A DNA stretch of 64,000 nt. Source: Stutzerimonas stutzeri RCH2. GTDB lineage: Bacteria > Pseudomonadota > Gammaproteobacteria > Pseudomonadales > Pseudomonadaceae. Shown piece after piece: positions 1 through 8,195 of the stretch (its first letter is position 1; each line of letters opens with the position of its first letter). Below the pieces are notes generated by a model that ran no database searches, was not told where the DNA came from, and was given only the letters and a program-made list of their open reading frames with translations. The translations under genes were made by a program, and so were the position numbers. Where the stretch lies: contig NC_019936.1 in assembly GCF_000327065.1 (NCBI RefSeq), positions 3,686,001-3,750,000 on the forward strand, written 5' to 3'.

Positions 1-923
1 GTGCCGAACGGCATCTGCTGGAAGGCCAGCGGCAGGCTCATGAAGATCAGGCCAGGGCCGGCGGTCGGGTCCATGCCATTGGCGAAGATGATCGGGAAGA
101 TCGCCAGGCCCGCCAGCAGCGCGACGCAGGTGTCGGCGATGGCGACCATGAAGGTGGTGCGGGCGATGGACTGGTCATCCGGGATGTACGAGCCGTAGGT
201 GAGGATCGCACCGGAAGCCAGGCTGAGGGTGAAGAACGCGTGGCCAAGCGCGGCCAGCAGCGCCTCACCGGTGATCTTCGAGGTATCGAAGCTGAACAGG
301 AAGGCGAAGCCCTGATCGAAGCCGCCACTGGTCACCGCGTAACCCACCAGGATCAGCAGCAGCACGGCCAGGCCCGGCATCATCCAGCGCACGGCGTTCT
401 CGATGCCCTTCTGCACACCCTTGGCGACGATCCACAGGGTCAGCAGCGCTACCAGCAGACTCCAGCCGCCGAGCTGCCAGGGGTTGGAGTTGTGCGCCTC
501 GAATACGCCGCCCAATGCCTCGACGCTGGTCGCGGCCAGGGAGCCGTCGAGCATCTTCACCGTGTAGGCGAAGGCCCAGCCGGCAACCACCACATAGAAG
601 CAGAGGATCAGGAAGCCGGCCGTCATGGCCATGCCGCCGACCGCCTTCCACAGCGGGTTGCCGTTGTTCTCGCGGACCACCCGGCCGATGGCGTCGATCG
701 GGCTGCCACGGCCGCGGCGACCGATGGCGATCTCGCACATCATTACCGGTACGCCGATGGCGAGGATGCACAGCAGGTACATCAATACGAAGGCACCACC
801 GCCGAACTCGCCGGTGATGTAGGGGAATTTCCAGATGTTGCCCAGGCCCACGGCGGAGCCGGTTGCCGCGAGGATGAAGCCCCAGCGCGACAGCCAGAGG
901 TTCTTCGGTTTTTCACGAGTCAT
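1..923 (-). CDS. Sodium-dependent NSS/SNF-family transporter, C-terminus cut by window edge
   Basis: Sodium-coupled importer of the neurotransmitter:sodium symporter family, whose bacterial members take up amino acids across the inner membrane. The first 307 residues are present. Residues 21-35 carry the family signature of helix 1 (GSAVGLGNIWKFPY), which forms the sodium and substrate sites. Several hydrophobic helices follow, including a conserved GHAFFTLSL stretch. The ATG at 923 has an AGGTGA Shine-Dalgarno 5 nt upstream. It lies downstream of, and in the same direction as, the tyrosine-degradation genes and is a paralogue of the carrier at 5418-6827. An aromatic or branched amino acid is therefore a reasonable substrate, but this is inferred from context only. 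Family assignment is very secure. Confidence 0.93.
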   Translation of the reverse strand, partial: MTREKPKNLWLSRWGFILAATGSAVGLGNIWKFPYITGEFGGGAFVLMYLLCILAIGVPVMMCEIAIGRRGRGSPIDAIGRVVRENNGNPLWKAVGGMAMTAGFLILCFYVVVAGWAFAYTVKMLDGSLAATSVEALGGVFEAHNSNPWQLGGWSLLVALLTLWIVAKGVQKGIENAVRWMMPGLAVLLLILVGYAVTSGGFDQGFAFLFSFDTSKITGEALLAALGHAFFTLSLASGAILTYGSYIPDDQSIARTTFMVAIADTCVALLAGLAIFPIIFANGMDPTAGPGLIFMSLPLAFQQMPFG

Positions 924-934
924 ACGTCACCTGT

Positions 935-942
935 TTGTTGTT
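935..942 (-). promoter_or_regulatory. Crc/Hfq catabolite-activity motif before NSS transporter gene
   Basis: Reads AACAACAA on the minus strand, 11 nt before the start codon and directly 5' of the AGGTGA ribosome site. It fits the AAnAAnAA consensus recognised by Hfq with Crc in Pseudomonas, where binding blocks translation of catabolic mRNAs. Confidence 0.6.
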
Positions 943-1004
943 ATCTGTGACGGGATCGGGACCGTCGCGCAGGGCGCGGCGGCGTGCAAGGCGGATTCAG
1001 TCGT

Positions 1005-1664
1005 TCATTGAGCGTCGGGCTGCACCTCCGGCGCGGCCTGCTGGAAGGCCGGAAGCGTCTCGCAGCGGGCAACGATCTCGAGAATGCGTGGATACGCCGC
1101 GAGGTCACAGGCAAAACGGCGCGCATTGTATACCTGCGGCACCAGGCATGCCTCCAGATAACCTGGCCGATCGTTCAGGGAAAGCTTGTCACCAAAGGTT
1201 TCCAGGCCCTGCTCCACCGCCGCCAGCCCCTGGCTGACCCAATGCCGATACCAGGCATTCTTCGCCTCGTCATCGACGCCCAGTTCGGCGCTGAGGTACT
1301 GCAGCACGCGCAGGTTGTTCAGCGGATGGATCTCGCAGGCGATGTGCATGGCCAGCGAGCGCACCTGGGCGCGCTCAACCGGATCGGCCGGCAGCAGCGC
1401 CGGTACCGGAAACACCTCGTCGAGGTACTCCAGGATCGCCAGCGACTGGCTGATGCGCGCGCCGCCATTGCCTTCGTCCACCAGCAGCGGCACCAGCTGC
1501 TGCGGGTTGAGGGCGCGGTAATCGGCCGCACGCTGCTGGCCGCCATCCTTGACCAGATGCACCGGCACCTGGCGGTAGGCCAGGCCCTTCAGATTCAGCG
1601 CGATGCGCACCCGGTAGGCGGCACTGGAGCGCCAGTAGCCGTAGAGCGTCAGCTCAGTGCCCAT
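1005..1664 (-). CDS. maiA: Maleylacetoacetate isomerase (zeta-class GST fold)
   Basis: Cytosolic glutathione-dependent isomerase turning maleylacetoacetate into fumarylacetoacetate, the penultimate step of tyrosine breakdown. The 219-residue length is normal. The N-terminal thioredoxin-like domain holds the SSAAYRVRIALN signature with the active-site serines near residues 13-14, followed by a QLVPLLVD glutathione-site segment (cis-proline) and an all-helical C-terminal domain. An in-frame extension back to 1904 is open, but the ATG at 1664 gives the family-typical N-terminus. Its start overlaps the end of the hydrolase gene by 11 bp, so the two are probably translationally coupled. The order hydrolase-isomerase downstream of hppD and hmgA confirms the pathway. 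Confidence 0.95.
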   Translation of the reverse strand: MGTELTLYGYWRSSAAYRVRIALNLKGLAYRQVPVHLVKDGGQQRAADYRALNPQQLVPLLVDEGNGGARISQSLAILEYLDEVFPVPALLPADPVERAQVRSLAMHIACEIHPLNNLRVLQYLSAELGVDDEAKNAWYRHWVSQGLAAVEQGLETFGDKLSLNDRPGYLEACLVPQVYNARRFACDLAAYPRILEIVARCETLPAFQQAAPEVQPDAQ

Positions 1665-2637
1665 AGCGCTCCACCTGCTGATCGATGGCACCAAAGATGC
1701 TCTGCCCGGCGGCGTCGAACATCTCGATGCGCACCCGGTCGCCGAACTTGAGGAACGGCGTCTTCGCCTCGCCGTGCTCGACGACCTCGAGCATGCGTTT
1801 CTCGGCCAGGCAGGACGAGCCGGCGCTGCGGTCGTAGTTCGACACCGTACCCGAACCGATGATGGTGCCGGCGCCCAGCGGACGGGTGCGCGCGGCATGG
1901 GCAACCAGGGTCGGGAAGTTGAAGGTCATGTCGGTGCCGGCATCCGGCTGGCCGAACAGCTCGCCGTTGATGTGCGAGACCAGCGGCCGATGCACCTTGC
2001 CGTCGCGCCAGGTTTCGCCTAACTCGTCCGGCGTCACCGCCACCGGCGAGAAGCTCGACGACGGCTTGCTCTGGTAGAAGCCGAAGCCCTTGGCCAGCTC
2101 GCCGGGGATCAGGTTGCGCAGCGACACGTCGTTGACCAGCATCAGCAGCTGGATGTGCGAGGCCGCCTCGGCCGGCGTCGCACCCATGGGCACGTCGTCG
2201 GTGATCACCGCCAGCTCGCCTTCCAGGTCGATGCCCCAGGCCTCGTCGGCCAGGCGGATCGGGCTGTGCGGCGGGATAAAAGCATCGGCGCCGCCCTGGT
2301 ACATCAGCGGGTCGTGCCAGAAGGATTCCGGCATCTCCGCACCACGCGCCTTGCGCACCAGCTCGACGTGGTTGACGTAGGCACTGCCGTCGGCCCAGTG
2401 ATAGGCACGGGGCAGCGGGCTGTGGCAGGCGGTCTGGTCGAAGGCGAATGCGCCCTCCTCCAGCCCGTCGTTGAGGCGCTGGTAGACCGCTTCCAGCTTC
2501 GGCTTGCAGTAGTTCCAGTCATCCAGCGCGGCCTGCAGCGTGGCGGCGATCTGCGGCACTTTCACCGCCTGGGCGAGATCACGGGAGACCACGACGAGCA
2601 CGCCGTCGCGGCCCTGGTTGAGGGTTGCGAGTTTCAT
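1654..2637 (-). CDS. fahA: Fumarylacetoacetate hydrolase
   Basis: Last step of tyrosine/homogentisate degradation: cleaves fumarylacetoacetate to fumarate and acetoacetate in the cytosol, using a divalent metal. The protein has 327 residues, shorter than the ~430-residue animal-type enzyme. It has the FAH-family C-terminal fold with the metal-binding D-L-E-G-E motif at residues 137-141 and a conserved GSGTVSN segment. The ATG at 2637 shares one base with the preceding hmgA stop codon, and its 3' end overlaps maiA, so hmgA-fahA-maiA form one tight translational unit. Substrate is inferred from the intact pathway context, because the FAH superfamily has many specificities. Confidence 0.9.
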   Translation of the reverse strand: MKLATLNQGRDGVLVVVSRDLAQAVKVPQIAATLQAALDDWNYCKPKLEAVYQRLNDGLEEGAFAFDQTACHSPLPRAYHWADGSAYVNHVELVRKARGAEMPESFWHDPLMYQGGADAFIPPHSPIRLADEAWGIDLEGELAVITDDVPMGATPAEAASHIQLLMLVNDVSLRNLIPGELAKGFGFYQSKPSSSFSPVAVTPDELGETWRDGKVHRPLVSHINGELFGQPDAGTDMTFNFPTLVAHAARTRPLGAGTIIGSGTVSNYDRSAGSSCLAEKRMLEVVEHGEAKTPFLKFGDRVRIEMFDAAGQSIFGAIDQQVERYGH

Positions 2638-3776
2638 CAGGATTCCTTGCCCGGCGCACGCCAGGAGTTGACGTATTCGGGGACATCGACGGCGGCGGCA
2701 GCCTCGCCGACTTCCAGCGCGCGGCGGGTGTCGATCATCACTGCCACCTCGTCGGCAAAGGTCGCCGGGTCATCCTGCGCCTTCTTCAGCGCCTTCGGAT
2801 GCGGCCCGTGGGGGAAGCCGCAAGGGTGGAAGGTCACCATGCCCTGCTCGATGTTGTCGCGGCTGAAGAAGTTGCCGCGGTGGTAGAACAGCACTTCGTC
2901 GTAGTCATCGTTGTTGTGGAAGAACGGCACCTTTAGCGCACCCGGATCGGATTCCACCGGCCGCGGGGTGAAGGTGCAGACCACGAAACCGTTGGCGACG
3001 AAGGTGGTGTGCGCTGACGGCGGCAGGTGGTAGCGATGGCTCATCAGCGGGCGGATGTCGCGCCAGTTGAGCCGTACCACGGTGTTGTCGCCATGCCAGC
3101 CGACCACGTCCAGCGGGTTGTACGGGTAGGTCACGGTGGTGATCTGGTCGCGCCGCTTGATGCGGATCTGCCAGGGGTTCTCGTCCTGCTGCGCACGGAA
3201 GGCGTCGTCCAGGCGCGGATGATCGAGCACCGCGGCGTCGAAGATCGCGTGCGGGCCGACCAGGCCCTTGTCCGGCAGCTGGTAGGCGCCGTCGGTGTTC
3301 TCGATCAGCAGCATGAACACCGGCTGCGTCGCCTCGATGCGCCAGGCGGTGCCGCGCGGGATCATCAGGTAGTCGCCGTCGCGGAATTCCAGGTGGCCGA
3401 AGTCGCAGTACAAATGCCCGGCGCCCTCATGGATGAACAGCAGCTCGTCACCGTCGCCGTTGCGCACCAGATGACGCATGGCGCCGTTGGTCTTCCACAG
3501 GCGCAGCTTGACGTCGGCGTTGTGCAGCGCCAGCGGCGCCTGCAGCGGGCAGTCGCCTTCGCTGGGGATCTGATTGAAGTTGAAGGCGTGCGGACGCAGC
3601 GGGCCTTCCCAGTCGATCCAGCCGGTCGGCGGATGCTTGTGATGCAGGTGCGAAGCCGGGCCGAAGAAGCCTTCCCGGCCCATTTCGCGCTCGTAGGTGC
3701 CCTGCGGAAAATCGCAGTGCGCCTGACGCGAACTCTCACCCTCGCGGATGGGGAAACTGATCCATTTGCGGCTCAT
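2637..3776 (-). CDS. hmgA: Homogentisate 1,2-dioxygenase, short form
   Basis: Opens the homogentisate ring with O2 to give maleylacetoacetate; a cupin-fold Fe(II) enzyme. The product is 379 residues, against about 430-450 for the animal and classical Pseudomonas enzymes. Iron ligands can be aligned: H287 and E294 in an HNNDDYDE stretch and H323 in CGFPHGP. The ATG at 3776 has a GAGGAGA ribosome site, and the open frame further upstream (to 3863) has no typical N-terminus. Located between hppD and fahA. The compact form and the order hppD-hmgA-fahA-maiA recall the Shewanella arrangement. No catabolite-activity motif was seen before this gene, although hppD has one. Confidence 0.9.
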   Translation of the reverse strand: MSRKWISFPIREGESSRQAHCDFPQGTYEREMGREGFFGPASHLHHKHPPTGWIDWEGPLRPHAFNFNQIPSEGDCPLQAPLALHNADVKLRLWKTNGAMRHLVRNGDGDELLFIHEGAGHLYCDFGHLEFRDGDYLMIPRGTAWRIEATQPVFMLLIENTDGAYQLPDKGLVGPHAIFDAAVLDHPRLDDAFRAQQDENPWQIRIKRRDQITTVTYPYNPLDVVGWHGDNTVVRLNWRDIRPLMSHRYHLPPSAHTTFVANGFVVCTFTPRPVESDPGALKVPFFHNNDDYDEVLFYHRGNFFSRDNIEQGMVTFHPCGFPHGPHPKALKKAQDDPATFADEVAVMIDTRRALEVGEAAAAVDVPEYVNSWRAPGKES

Positions 3777-3830
3777 GTGCCTCTCCTCGTGATACCGCGT
3801 GATCTGAATGGCGCTGCGGTGGTTGCCGAT

Positions 3831-3920
3831 GCGTAGGGTGGAAGACTGCGAAGCATCTTCCACGCGTCTGTGTCAGGCCGACCGAACACGTGGATGTGCT
3901 GCGCGACATCCACCCTACGC
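3831..3920. repeat. REPIN-like paired hairpin element
   Basis: Two hairpins, GTGGAAGA...TCTTCCAC (from 3838) and GTGGATGT...ACATCCAC (to about 3914), bracketed by inverted outer arms GCGTAGGGTGGA (3831) and TCCACCCTACGC (3909-3920). Fills the 164-bp gap between hppD and hmgA. The same GTAGGGTGGA hairpins recur near 12.5, 19.7 and 29.8 kb. Confidence 0.75.
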
Positions 3921-3940
3921 AAACCACCTCGGCCCCGAAC

Positions 3941-5026
3941 TTACTCGTCCGCCTTGATCACGCCGCGGCGCAGCTGGTCTTCCTCGATGGATTCGAACAG
4001 CGCCTTGAAGTTGCCTTCGCCGAAGCCCTGGTTGCCCTTGCGCTGGATGATCTCGAAGAAGATCGGACCGATCACCGTGTTGGTGAAGATCTGCAGCAGA
4101 ATGCCGTCATCGCCCGGTGCACCATCGATCAGGATATTCAGCTCACGCAGCACGTCGGTCGGCTCGCCGTGGCCGGCGACGCGGGTGTCGACCTTCTCGT
4201 AGTAGGTGTCCGGGGTGGTCATGAAGTCCACGCCGTTGGCACGCAGCTGGCGCACGGTGGCGTAGATATCGTCGGTGGACAGCGCGATGTGCTGGATGCC
4301 CTCGCCGTGGTACTCGCGGATGAATTCCTCGATCTGCGACTTGTCGTCGGCCGACTCGTTGATCGGGATGCGGATCTTCCCGCACGGTGCGGTCATGGCG
4401 CGGGAGAACAGGCCGGTCAGCTTGCCTTCGATGTCGAAGTAGCGAATCTCACGGAAGTTGGCGATGCGCTCGTAGAAGCCGGACCACACGTCCATCTGCC
4501 CGCGCATGACGTTGTGGGTCAGGTGGTCGATGCACATCAGGCCGACGGCGTTGTCATTCGGCGTGCGCCCTTCGATGTACTCGAAGTCGACGTCGTAGAT
4601 GCTCTTGTCGCCGTAGCGATCGACGAGATACAGCAGCGAGCCGCCGATGCCTTCGACACAGGGGATGTTCAGCTCGCCGAAGTTGGCGTGGCTGCCGACC
4701 AGCTTGGCGCCCTGGGATTCGACGTAGGCCGCCGCCTGGGCGGCATTCTTCACCCGGAAGGCCATGGCGCAGGCGCTCGGCCCGTGCTTTTCGGCAAACG
4801 CATGCACATGCCCGGTGGGGCTGCCGTTGAGCACGATGTTGATGTCGTGCTGCTGGAACAGCCAGACCTCCTTGGAGCGGTGCTTGGCGGTTTCGGTGAA
4901 GCCCATCTGGGTGAACAGCGTGCGCAGCTGCTCGATGCCTTCGGCATTCGGCGCGGTGAATTCGACGAACTCGAAGCCGTCGGTACCAATGGGATTGTGT
5001 TGCTCGATCTTGTTCACGGCGTTCAT
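3941..5026 (-). CDS. hppD: 4-Hydroxyphenylpyruvate dioxygenase
   Basis: Converts 4-hydroxyphenylpyruvate (deaminated tyrosine) to homogentisate with O2 and non-haem Fe(II). The 361-residue length matches bacterial HPPD (about 357). It has tandem vicinal-oxygen-chelate domains; the 2-His-1-carboxylate ligands are visible as H168 (CIDHLTHN), H246 (GIQHIALST) and E325 (FFEIIQRKG). The C-terminal GNFKALFESIE helix that gates the active site is intact. The ATG at 5026 is preceded by AGGAGG. First gene of the tyrosine unit, separated from hmgA by a repeat element. Upstream lie a catabolite-activity motif and a possible PhhR/TyrR box. Confidence 0.97.
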   Translation of the reverse strand: MNAVNKIEQHNPIGTDGFEFVEFTAPNAEGIEQLRTLFTQMGFTETAKHRSKEVWLFQQHDINIVLNGSPTGHVHAFAEKHGPSACAMAFRVKNAAQAAAYVESQGAKLVGSHANFGELNIPCVEGIGGSLLYLVDRYGDKSIYDVDFEYIEGRTPNDNAVGLMCIDHLTHNVMRGQMDVWSGFYERIANFREIRYFDIEGKLTGLFSRAMTAPCGKIRIPINESADDKSQIEEFIREYHGEGIQHIALSTDDIYATVRQLRANGVDFMTTPDTYYEKVDTRVAGHGEPTDVLRELNILIDGAPGDDGILLQIFTNTVIGPIFFEIIQRKGNQGFGEGNFKALFESIEEDQLRRGVIKADE

Positions 5027-5038
5027 ATCGCCTCCTGA

Positions 5039-5046
5039 TTATTGTT
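5039..5046 (-). promoter_or_regulatory. Crc/Hfq catabolite-activity motif before hppD
   Basis: AACAATAA on the minus strand, 12 nt before the hppD start and just upstream of its AGGAGG site. Confidence 0.55.
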
Positions 5047-5150
5047 GTGAGGACTGCCGCTGCACGGCTTGGCTGGCCCCATCACACCCCAGGGCCGAGC
5101 GCCGAACAATGCTGTTTACGGGTACGGCAAGCAGCCGACGCCATCCCTGC

Positions 5151-5168
5151 TGTCAGGTTTTCCTTACA
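5151..5168 (-). promoter_or_regulatory. Possible PhhR/TyrR operator upstream of hppD
   Basis: Minus strand TGTAAG-N6-CTGACA resembles the TyrR/PhhR consensus TGTAAA-N6-TTTACA with three mismatches. It sits about 125 bp upstream of hppD, a normal distance for an activator site. PhhR is the usual aromatic amino-acid regulator in pseudomonads, but its gene is not in this window and no clear -24/-12 promoter was found nearby. Confidence 0.3.
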
Positions 5169-5286
5169 GCGCCTGTTTCGCTGAAAAGCCTGGCCCGGCG
5201 GCTTGCCAGGCGTAACGAAAAGCTGACAGAGCGGTGCGACAACCTGCCGCACATGTCATCTCCCGCTTAACCTGGCGCATAAAAAA

Positions 5287-5406
5287 GGTGGGCTGAAGCC
5301 CACCCCATGAAGGCCTGCGTCGGCCTTCCGATAGGATGGACCTGAGCCCACCAAAAGGACTTCGATAGAAGCCCGCAGCATTCTTGTAGAGTGGGCTTCA
5401 GCCCAC
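5287..5406. repeat. Palindromic GTGGGCT-type repeat pair in the 391-bp gap before hppD
   Basis: Contains perfect hairpins GGTGGGCTGAAGCCCACC (5287-5304) and GTGGGCTTCAGCCCAC (5391-5406), with AAGGCC/GGCCTT and a half copy (GAGCCCACC, 5344-5352) between. The pair occupies the end of the gap between the NSS carrier gene and hppD; the rest of that gap (5047-5280) shows only the possible operator. Likely a REPIN-type element that may also terminate the carrier transcript. Confidence 0.7.
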
Positions 5407-5417
5407 CAGGCGACCCG

Positions 5418-6827
5418 CTAGATCAAGCCGAGCAGGTTGAGAAACACCAGCACGATGGCCACTGGCGTGCCGTAGCGCAGCAGGTTCCACCAGGCCTGGA
5501 ACAGCCCGGCGTTGCGAATGCCGATGGCCTCGCTGACCACCTGACGCTGCAGCACCCAGCCGGTGAACAGCACGGTGCCCAGCCCGCCCAACGGCATCAG
5601 CCAGTTGGTGGTGAGGTAGTCCAGGGTGTCGAAGAAGGTCTTGCCGAACAGCTGGTAGTCCGCCCAGTGATTGAAGGAGAACACGCTGCCCAGGCTCAGC
5701 AGCCAGAGCACCAGACCGCTGCCCAGCACGGCCTTGGTCCGGCTGATACGGAAGCGTTCGGTGAGCCAGGCGATGCTCGGCTCGGAGAGCGAGATGGCCG
5801 ACGTCAGCGCGGCGATCACCAGCATGATGAAGAACAACCCACCGACGACCTGCCCCAACGGCATCTGGCCAAAGGCTATCGGCAGCGTGACGAAGATCAG
5901 CCCCGGCCCGGCACCCGGCTCCAGGCCGTTGCCGAACACCAGCGGGAAGATCGCCAGGCCGGCCAGCAGCGCCACCGCGGTATCGGCCAGCGCCACCAGA
6001 ATCGAGGTCTTGGCGATCGAGGTGCCTTCCGGCAGGTAGGAGCCGTAGACCATCATCGCGCCGCAGCCCAGGCTCAGGGTGAAGAAGGCATGGCCGAGGG
6101 CGATCAGCACGCTCTGCGCGGTCAGCGCGGAGAAATCCGGCACGAAGAGAAACTGCAGCGCCTGGGCGAATTCGCCTTCGATGGCGGCGTAAACGACCAG
6201 CACCAGCATCAGCACGAACAGCCCTGGCATCAGAAAGCGCAGCGATCGCTCCAGCCCGCCGCGCACGCCGAAGCCGACGATCAGCATGGTCGCCGCCAGC
6301 ACCAGCGTGGCGCAGACCACCAGGCGCAGCGGGTCCGCCAGCAGCGCGCCGAACAGCTCGCCGCTGGCCTCGCCGCTGACCCCGGCGAAGCCGCCGCTGA
6401 AGGTCGCCGGCACATAGGCCAGCGCCCAGCCAGCCACCACCAGATAGAAACTCAGGATGAGAAAGCCAGTCAGCCCGCCGAGCCAGCCGACCACGCGCCA
6501 GCGCGAACTGGCTCCGGCTTCACGGGCCAGCCGAGCGACGGCGCCATCAGGATTCGCCCGACCGCGACGGCCGATCATCACCTCGGTCATCAGCAGCGGA
6601 ATGCCGATCAGCAGGATGCAGGCGAGATACACCAGAACGAAGGCACCGCCGCCGTTCTGCCCGGTCACGTAGGGGAATTTCCAGATATTGCCCAGGCCCA
6701 CCGCCGAGCCGGTGGCGGCGAGGAAGAACACCCAGCGCGACGACCACAGGCCGCGGCTGGCGTTGTCTTGGATGCGTGCGCGCGCGCCGGCGAAGGTGCC
6801 GGCCGCGAGGCTGGTTTTATCGGACAT
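5418..6827 (-). CDS. Sodium-dependent NSS/SNF-family amino-acid transporter
   Basis: Complete NSS-family inner-membrane symporter of 469 residues. The N-terminal tail (about 27 residues) is followed by helix 1 with GSAVGLGNIWKFPYVTG, then GRRGRANPDG in the first cytoplasmic loop. About twelve hydrophobic helices follow, including the conserved GHAFFTLSLGCGAMMVYGSY segment. It shares long blocks with the partial carrier at 1-923, so the two are paralogues flanking the tyrosine genes. Placed just downstream of the Leu/Phe dehydrogenase, it probably imports the amino acid those enzymes degrade; the exact substrate cannot be read from sequence. The ATG at 6827 has GCAGGA upstream and a catabolite-activity motif beyond it. 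Confidence 0.93.
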   Translation of the reverse strand: MSDKTSLAAGTFAGARARIQDNASRGLWSSRWVFFLAATGSAVGLGNIWKFPYVTGQNGGGAFVLVYLACILLIGIPLLMTEVMIGRRGRANPDGAVARLAREAGASSRWRVVGWLGGLTGFLILSFYLVVAGWALAYVPATFSGGFAGVSGEASGELFGALLADPLRLVVCATLVLAATMLIVGFGVRGGLERSLRFLMPGLFVLMLVLVVYAAIEGEFAQALQFLFVPDFSALTAQSVLIALGHAFFTLSLGCGAMMVYGSYLPEGTSIAKTSILVALADTAVALLAGLAIFPLVFGNGLEPGAGPGLIFVTLPIAFGQMPLGQVVGGLFFIMLVIAALTSAISLSEPSIAWLTERFRISRTKAVLGSGLVLWLLSLGSVFSFNHWADYQLFGKTFFDTLDYLTTNWLMPLGGLGTVLFTGWVLQRQVVSEAIGIRNAGLFQAWWNLLRYGTPVAIVLVFLNLLGLI

Positions 6828-6840
6828 TGCGGATTCCTGC

Positions 6841-6848
6841 TTGTTGTT
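6841..6848 (-). promoter_or_regulatory. Crc/Hfq catabolite-activity motif before NSS carrier
   Basis: AACAACAA on the minus strand, 13 nt before the start codon at 6827, 5' of the GCAGGA ribosome site. Confidence 0.6.
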
Positions 6849-6955
6849 TTTGTCAGGGATGGTGCGAACGAACGGAGCGGGCGCAGCGCTGGCATTCAGA
6901 GCCCGCCGCCCCGCTCAGCGAAGGCCGGCGCACTCAGGCGGCCGGCCGGGATCAC

Positions 6956-8050
6956 TCATGAAGCCTGGCGCTTGAACGCTTCGGTTTGCGGCACGCCACC
7001 GGCGTGCAGCCGCTCCAACGCCAGGCGATCGGCGATCACCGAAGTCGGTTCACCGCTGGCAGCGGAGCGGGTGAAGATCTCGCCCAGCGTGTCGCCGATG
7101 GCTTTCACATGGGCGTCGATCTGCGCGGCGCTGCCGCCGGTGCGCTGGTAGTAGACGTCGATGATGCCGCCGGCGTTTATCGCGTAGTCCGGCGCGTAGA
7201 GCTGGTTGCGCCGCTGCAGTTCGATGCCGATCTCGGCGGTTGCCAGCTGGTTGTTCGCCGCGCCGGCGATCACCGGGGCGCGCAGCACTTCCAGGGTCTG
7301 CTCGTTGAGGATGCCGCCCATGGCGCAGGGCGCGAAAACGTCCACGTCCAGGCCGTAGATGTCCTGCGGACGCACCACGTTGGCGCCCACTTCCTCCATC
7401 GCCTGCTTGACGTTGGCATCGAAGATGTCTGCCACCCACAGCTCGGCGCCGGCAGCTTTGAGGTGCCGCGCCAGGCCCAGGCCGACATGGCCGACGCCCT
7501 GGATCGCCACCTTCAGCCCGGCCAGGTCATCGCGACCGAGGCGCTGACGCACCGCTTCCTTGAGGCCGACGAACACCCCGTAAGCGGTGGATGGCGAGGG
7601 GTCGCCGCTGGCGATACTGCCATCCAGCGTGGTGCGCGGCGTGGCGCCCACCACATGGCGGGTGCGCTGGGCAAACGCCTGCATCTCGGCATCGCCGGTG
7701 CCGGAATCCGCAGCGGTGATATAGCGCCCACCGAGGCTGTCGACGAAGTCGCCCATCGCATGCAGCAGCGTCTGGCTCTTGCCGGTGTGCGGGTCGCCGA
7801 TGATCACCGCCTTGCCGCCGCCGAGCTTGAGTCCGGCCAGCGAGGATTTCAGGGTCATCCCGCGCGACAGCCGCAGCACATCGCGCAGGGCGTCGTCGTC
7901 ATTGGCATAGGGGAACATCCGGCAGCCACCCAGCGCCGGACCGAGGCGCGTGTCGTGGATGGCGATAATGGCTTTCAGACCCGACGCCTGGTCATGGCAG
8001 AAGACCACCTGTTCGTGGCGATCGAAGTCGGGATGAGCGAAGACGGACAT
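6956..8050 (-). CDS. Leu/Phe-type amino-acid dehydrogenase (Glu/Leu/Phe/Val family)
   Basis: NAD-dependent oxidative deaminase giving a 2-oxo acid and ammonia. The 364-residue length equals Bacillus leucine dehydrogenase, and the catalytic lysines fall at the same numbers, K68 (GMTLKSS) and K80 (LKLGGGKAV), with D115 in AADSGTGD. The Rossmann domain shows IQGVGHVG near residues 185-192. Lying between the oxo-acid ferredoxin oxidoreductase and an NSS carrier, it most likely starts breakdown of leucine, phenylalanine or a related amino acid, handing the oxo acid to the oxidoreductase. Whether Leu or Phe is preferred cannot be settled here. The ATG at 8050 has an upstream GAGG. Confidence 0.88.
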   Translation of the reverse strand: MSVFAHPDFDRHEQVVFCHDQASGLKAIIAIHDTRLGPALGGCRMFPYANDDDALRDVLRLSRGMTLKSSLAGLKLGGGKAVIIGDPHTGKSQTLLHAMGDFVDSLGGRYITAADSGTGDAEMQAFAQRTRHVVGATPRTTLDGSIASGDPSPSTAYGVFVGLKEAVRQRLGRDDLAGLKVAIQGVGHVGLGLARHLKAAGAELWVADIFDANVKQAMEEVGANVVRPQDIYGLDVDVFAPCAMGGILNEQTLEVLRAPVIAGAANNQLATAEIGIELQRRNQLYAPDYAINAGGIIDVYYQRTGGSAAQIDAHVKAIGDTLGEIFTRSAASGEPTSVIADRLALERLHAGGVPQTEAFKRQAS

Positions 8051-8063
8051 TTGGGTTACCTCG

Positions 8064-8071
8064 TTCTTGTT
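8064..8071 (-). promoter_or_regulatory. Crc/Hfq catabolite-activity motif before the dehydrogenase
   Basis: AACAAGAA on the minus strand, 13 nt before the start codon at 8050. Confidence 0.5.
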
Positions 8072-8195
8072 GGTCTGGTTCCCTGCCGCGGGCAGGGCTA
8101 CTTGTCTGGTACCGGGGCCACCGCTATTCGGGCGATCCGGGCCGCGAAAAACTGGCAGGCGTTACTCCTGCGCCAGTAACTTCGCGGCCATCGCG

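Noticed and set aside
3890..5038. Open frame of 382 codons antisense to hppD
   Set aside because: Mirror of hppD codons; hppD carries all metal ligands.
5047..5150. Sigma-54 promoter of hppD
   Set aside because: Searched for GG-N10-GC on the minus strand; only pairs with wrong spacing were found.
5391..7151. Open frame of 586 codons antisense to the NSS carrier
   Set aside because: Gln/His/Arg-rich shadow of membrane-protein codons; the carrier on the other strand has full family motifs.
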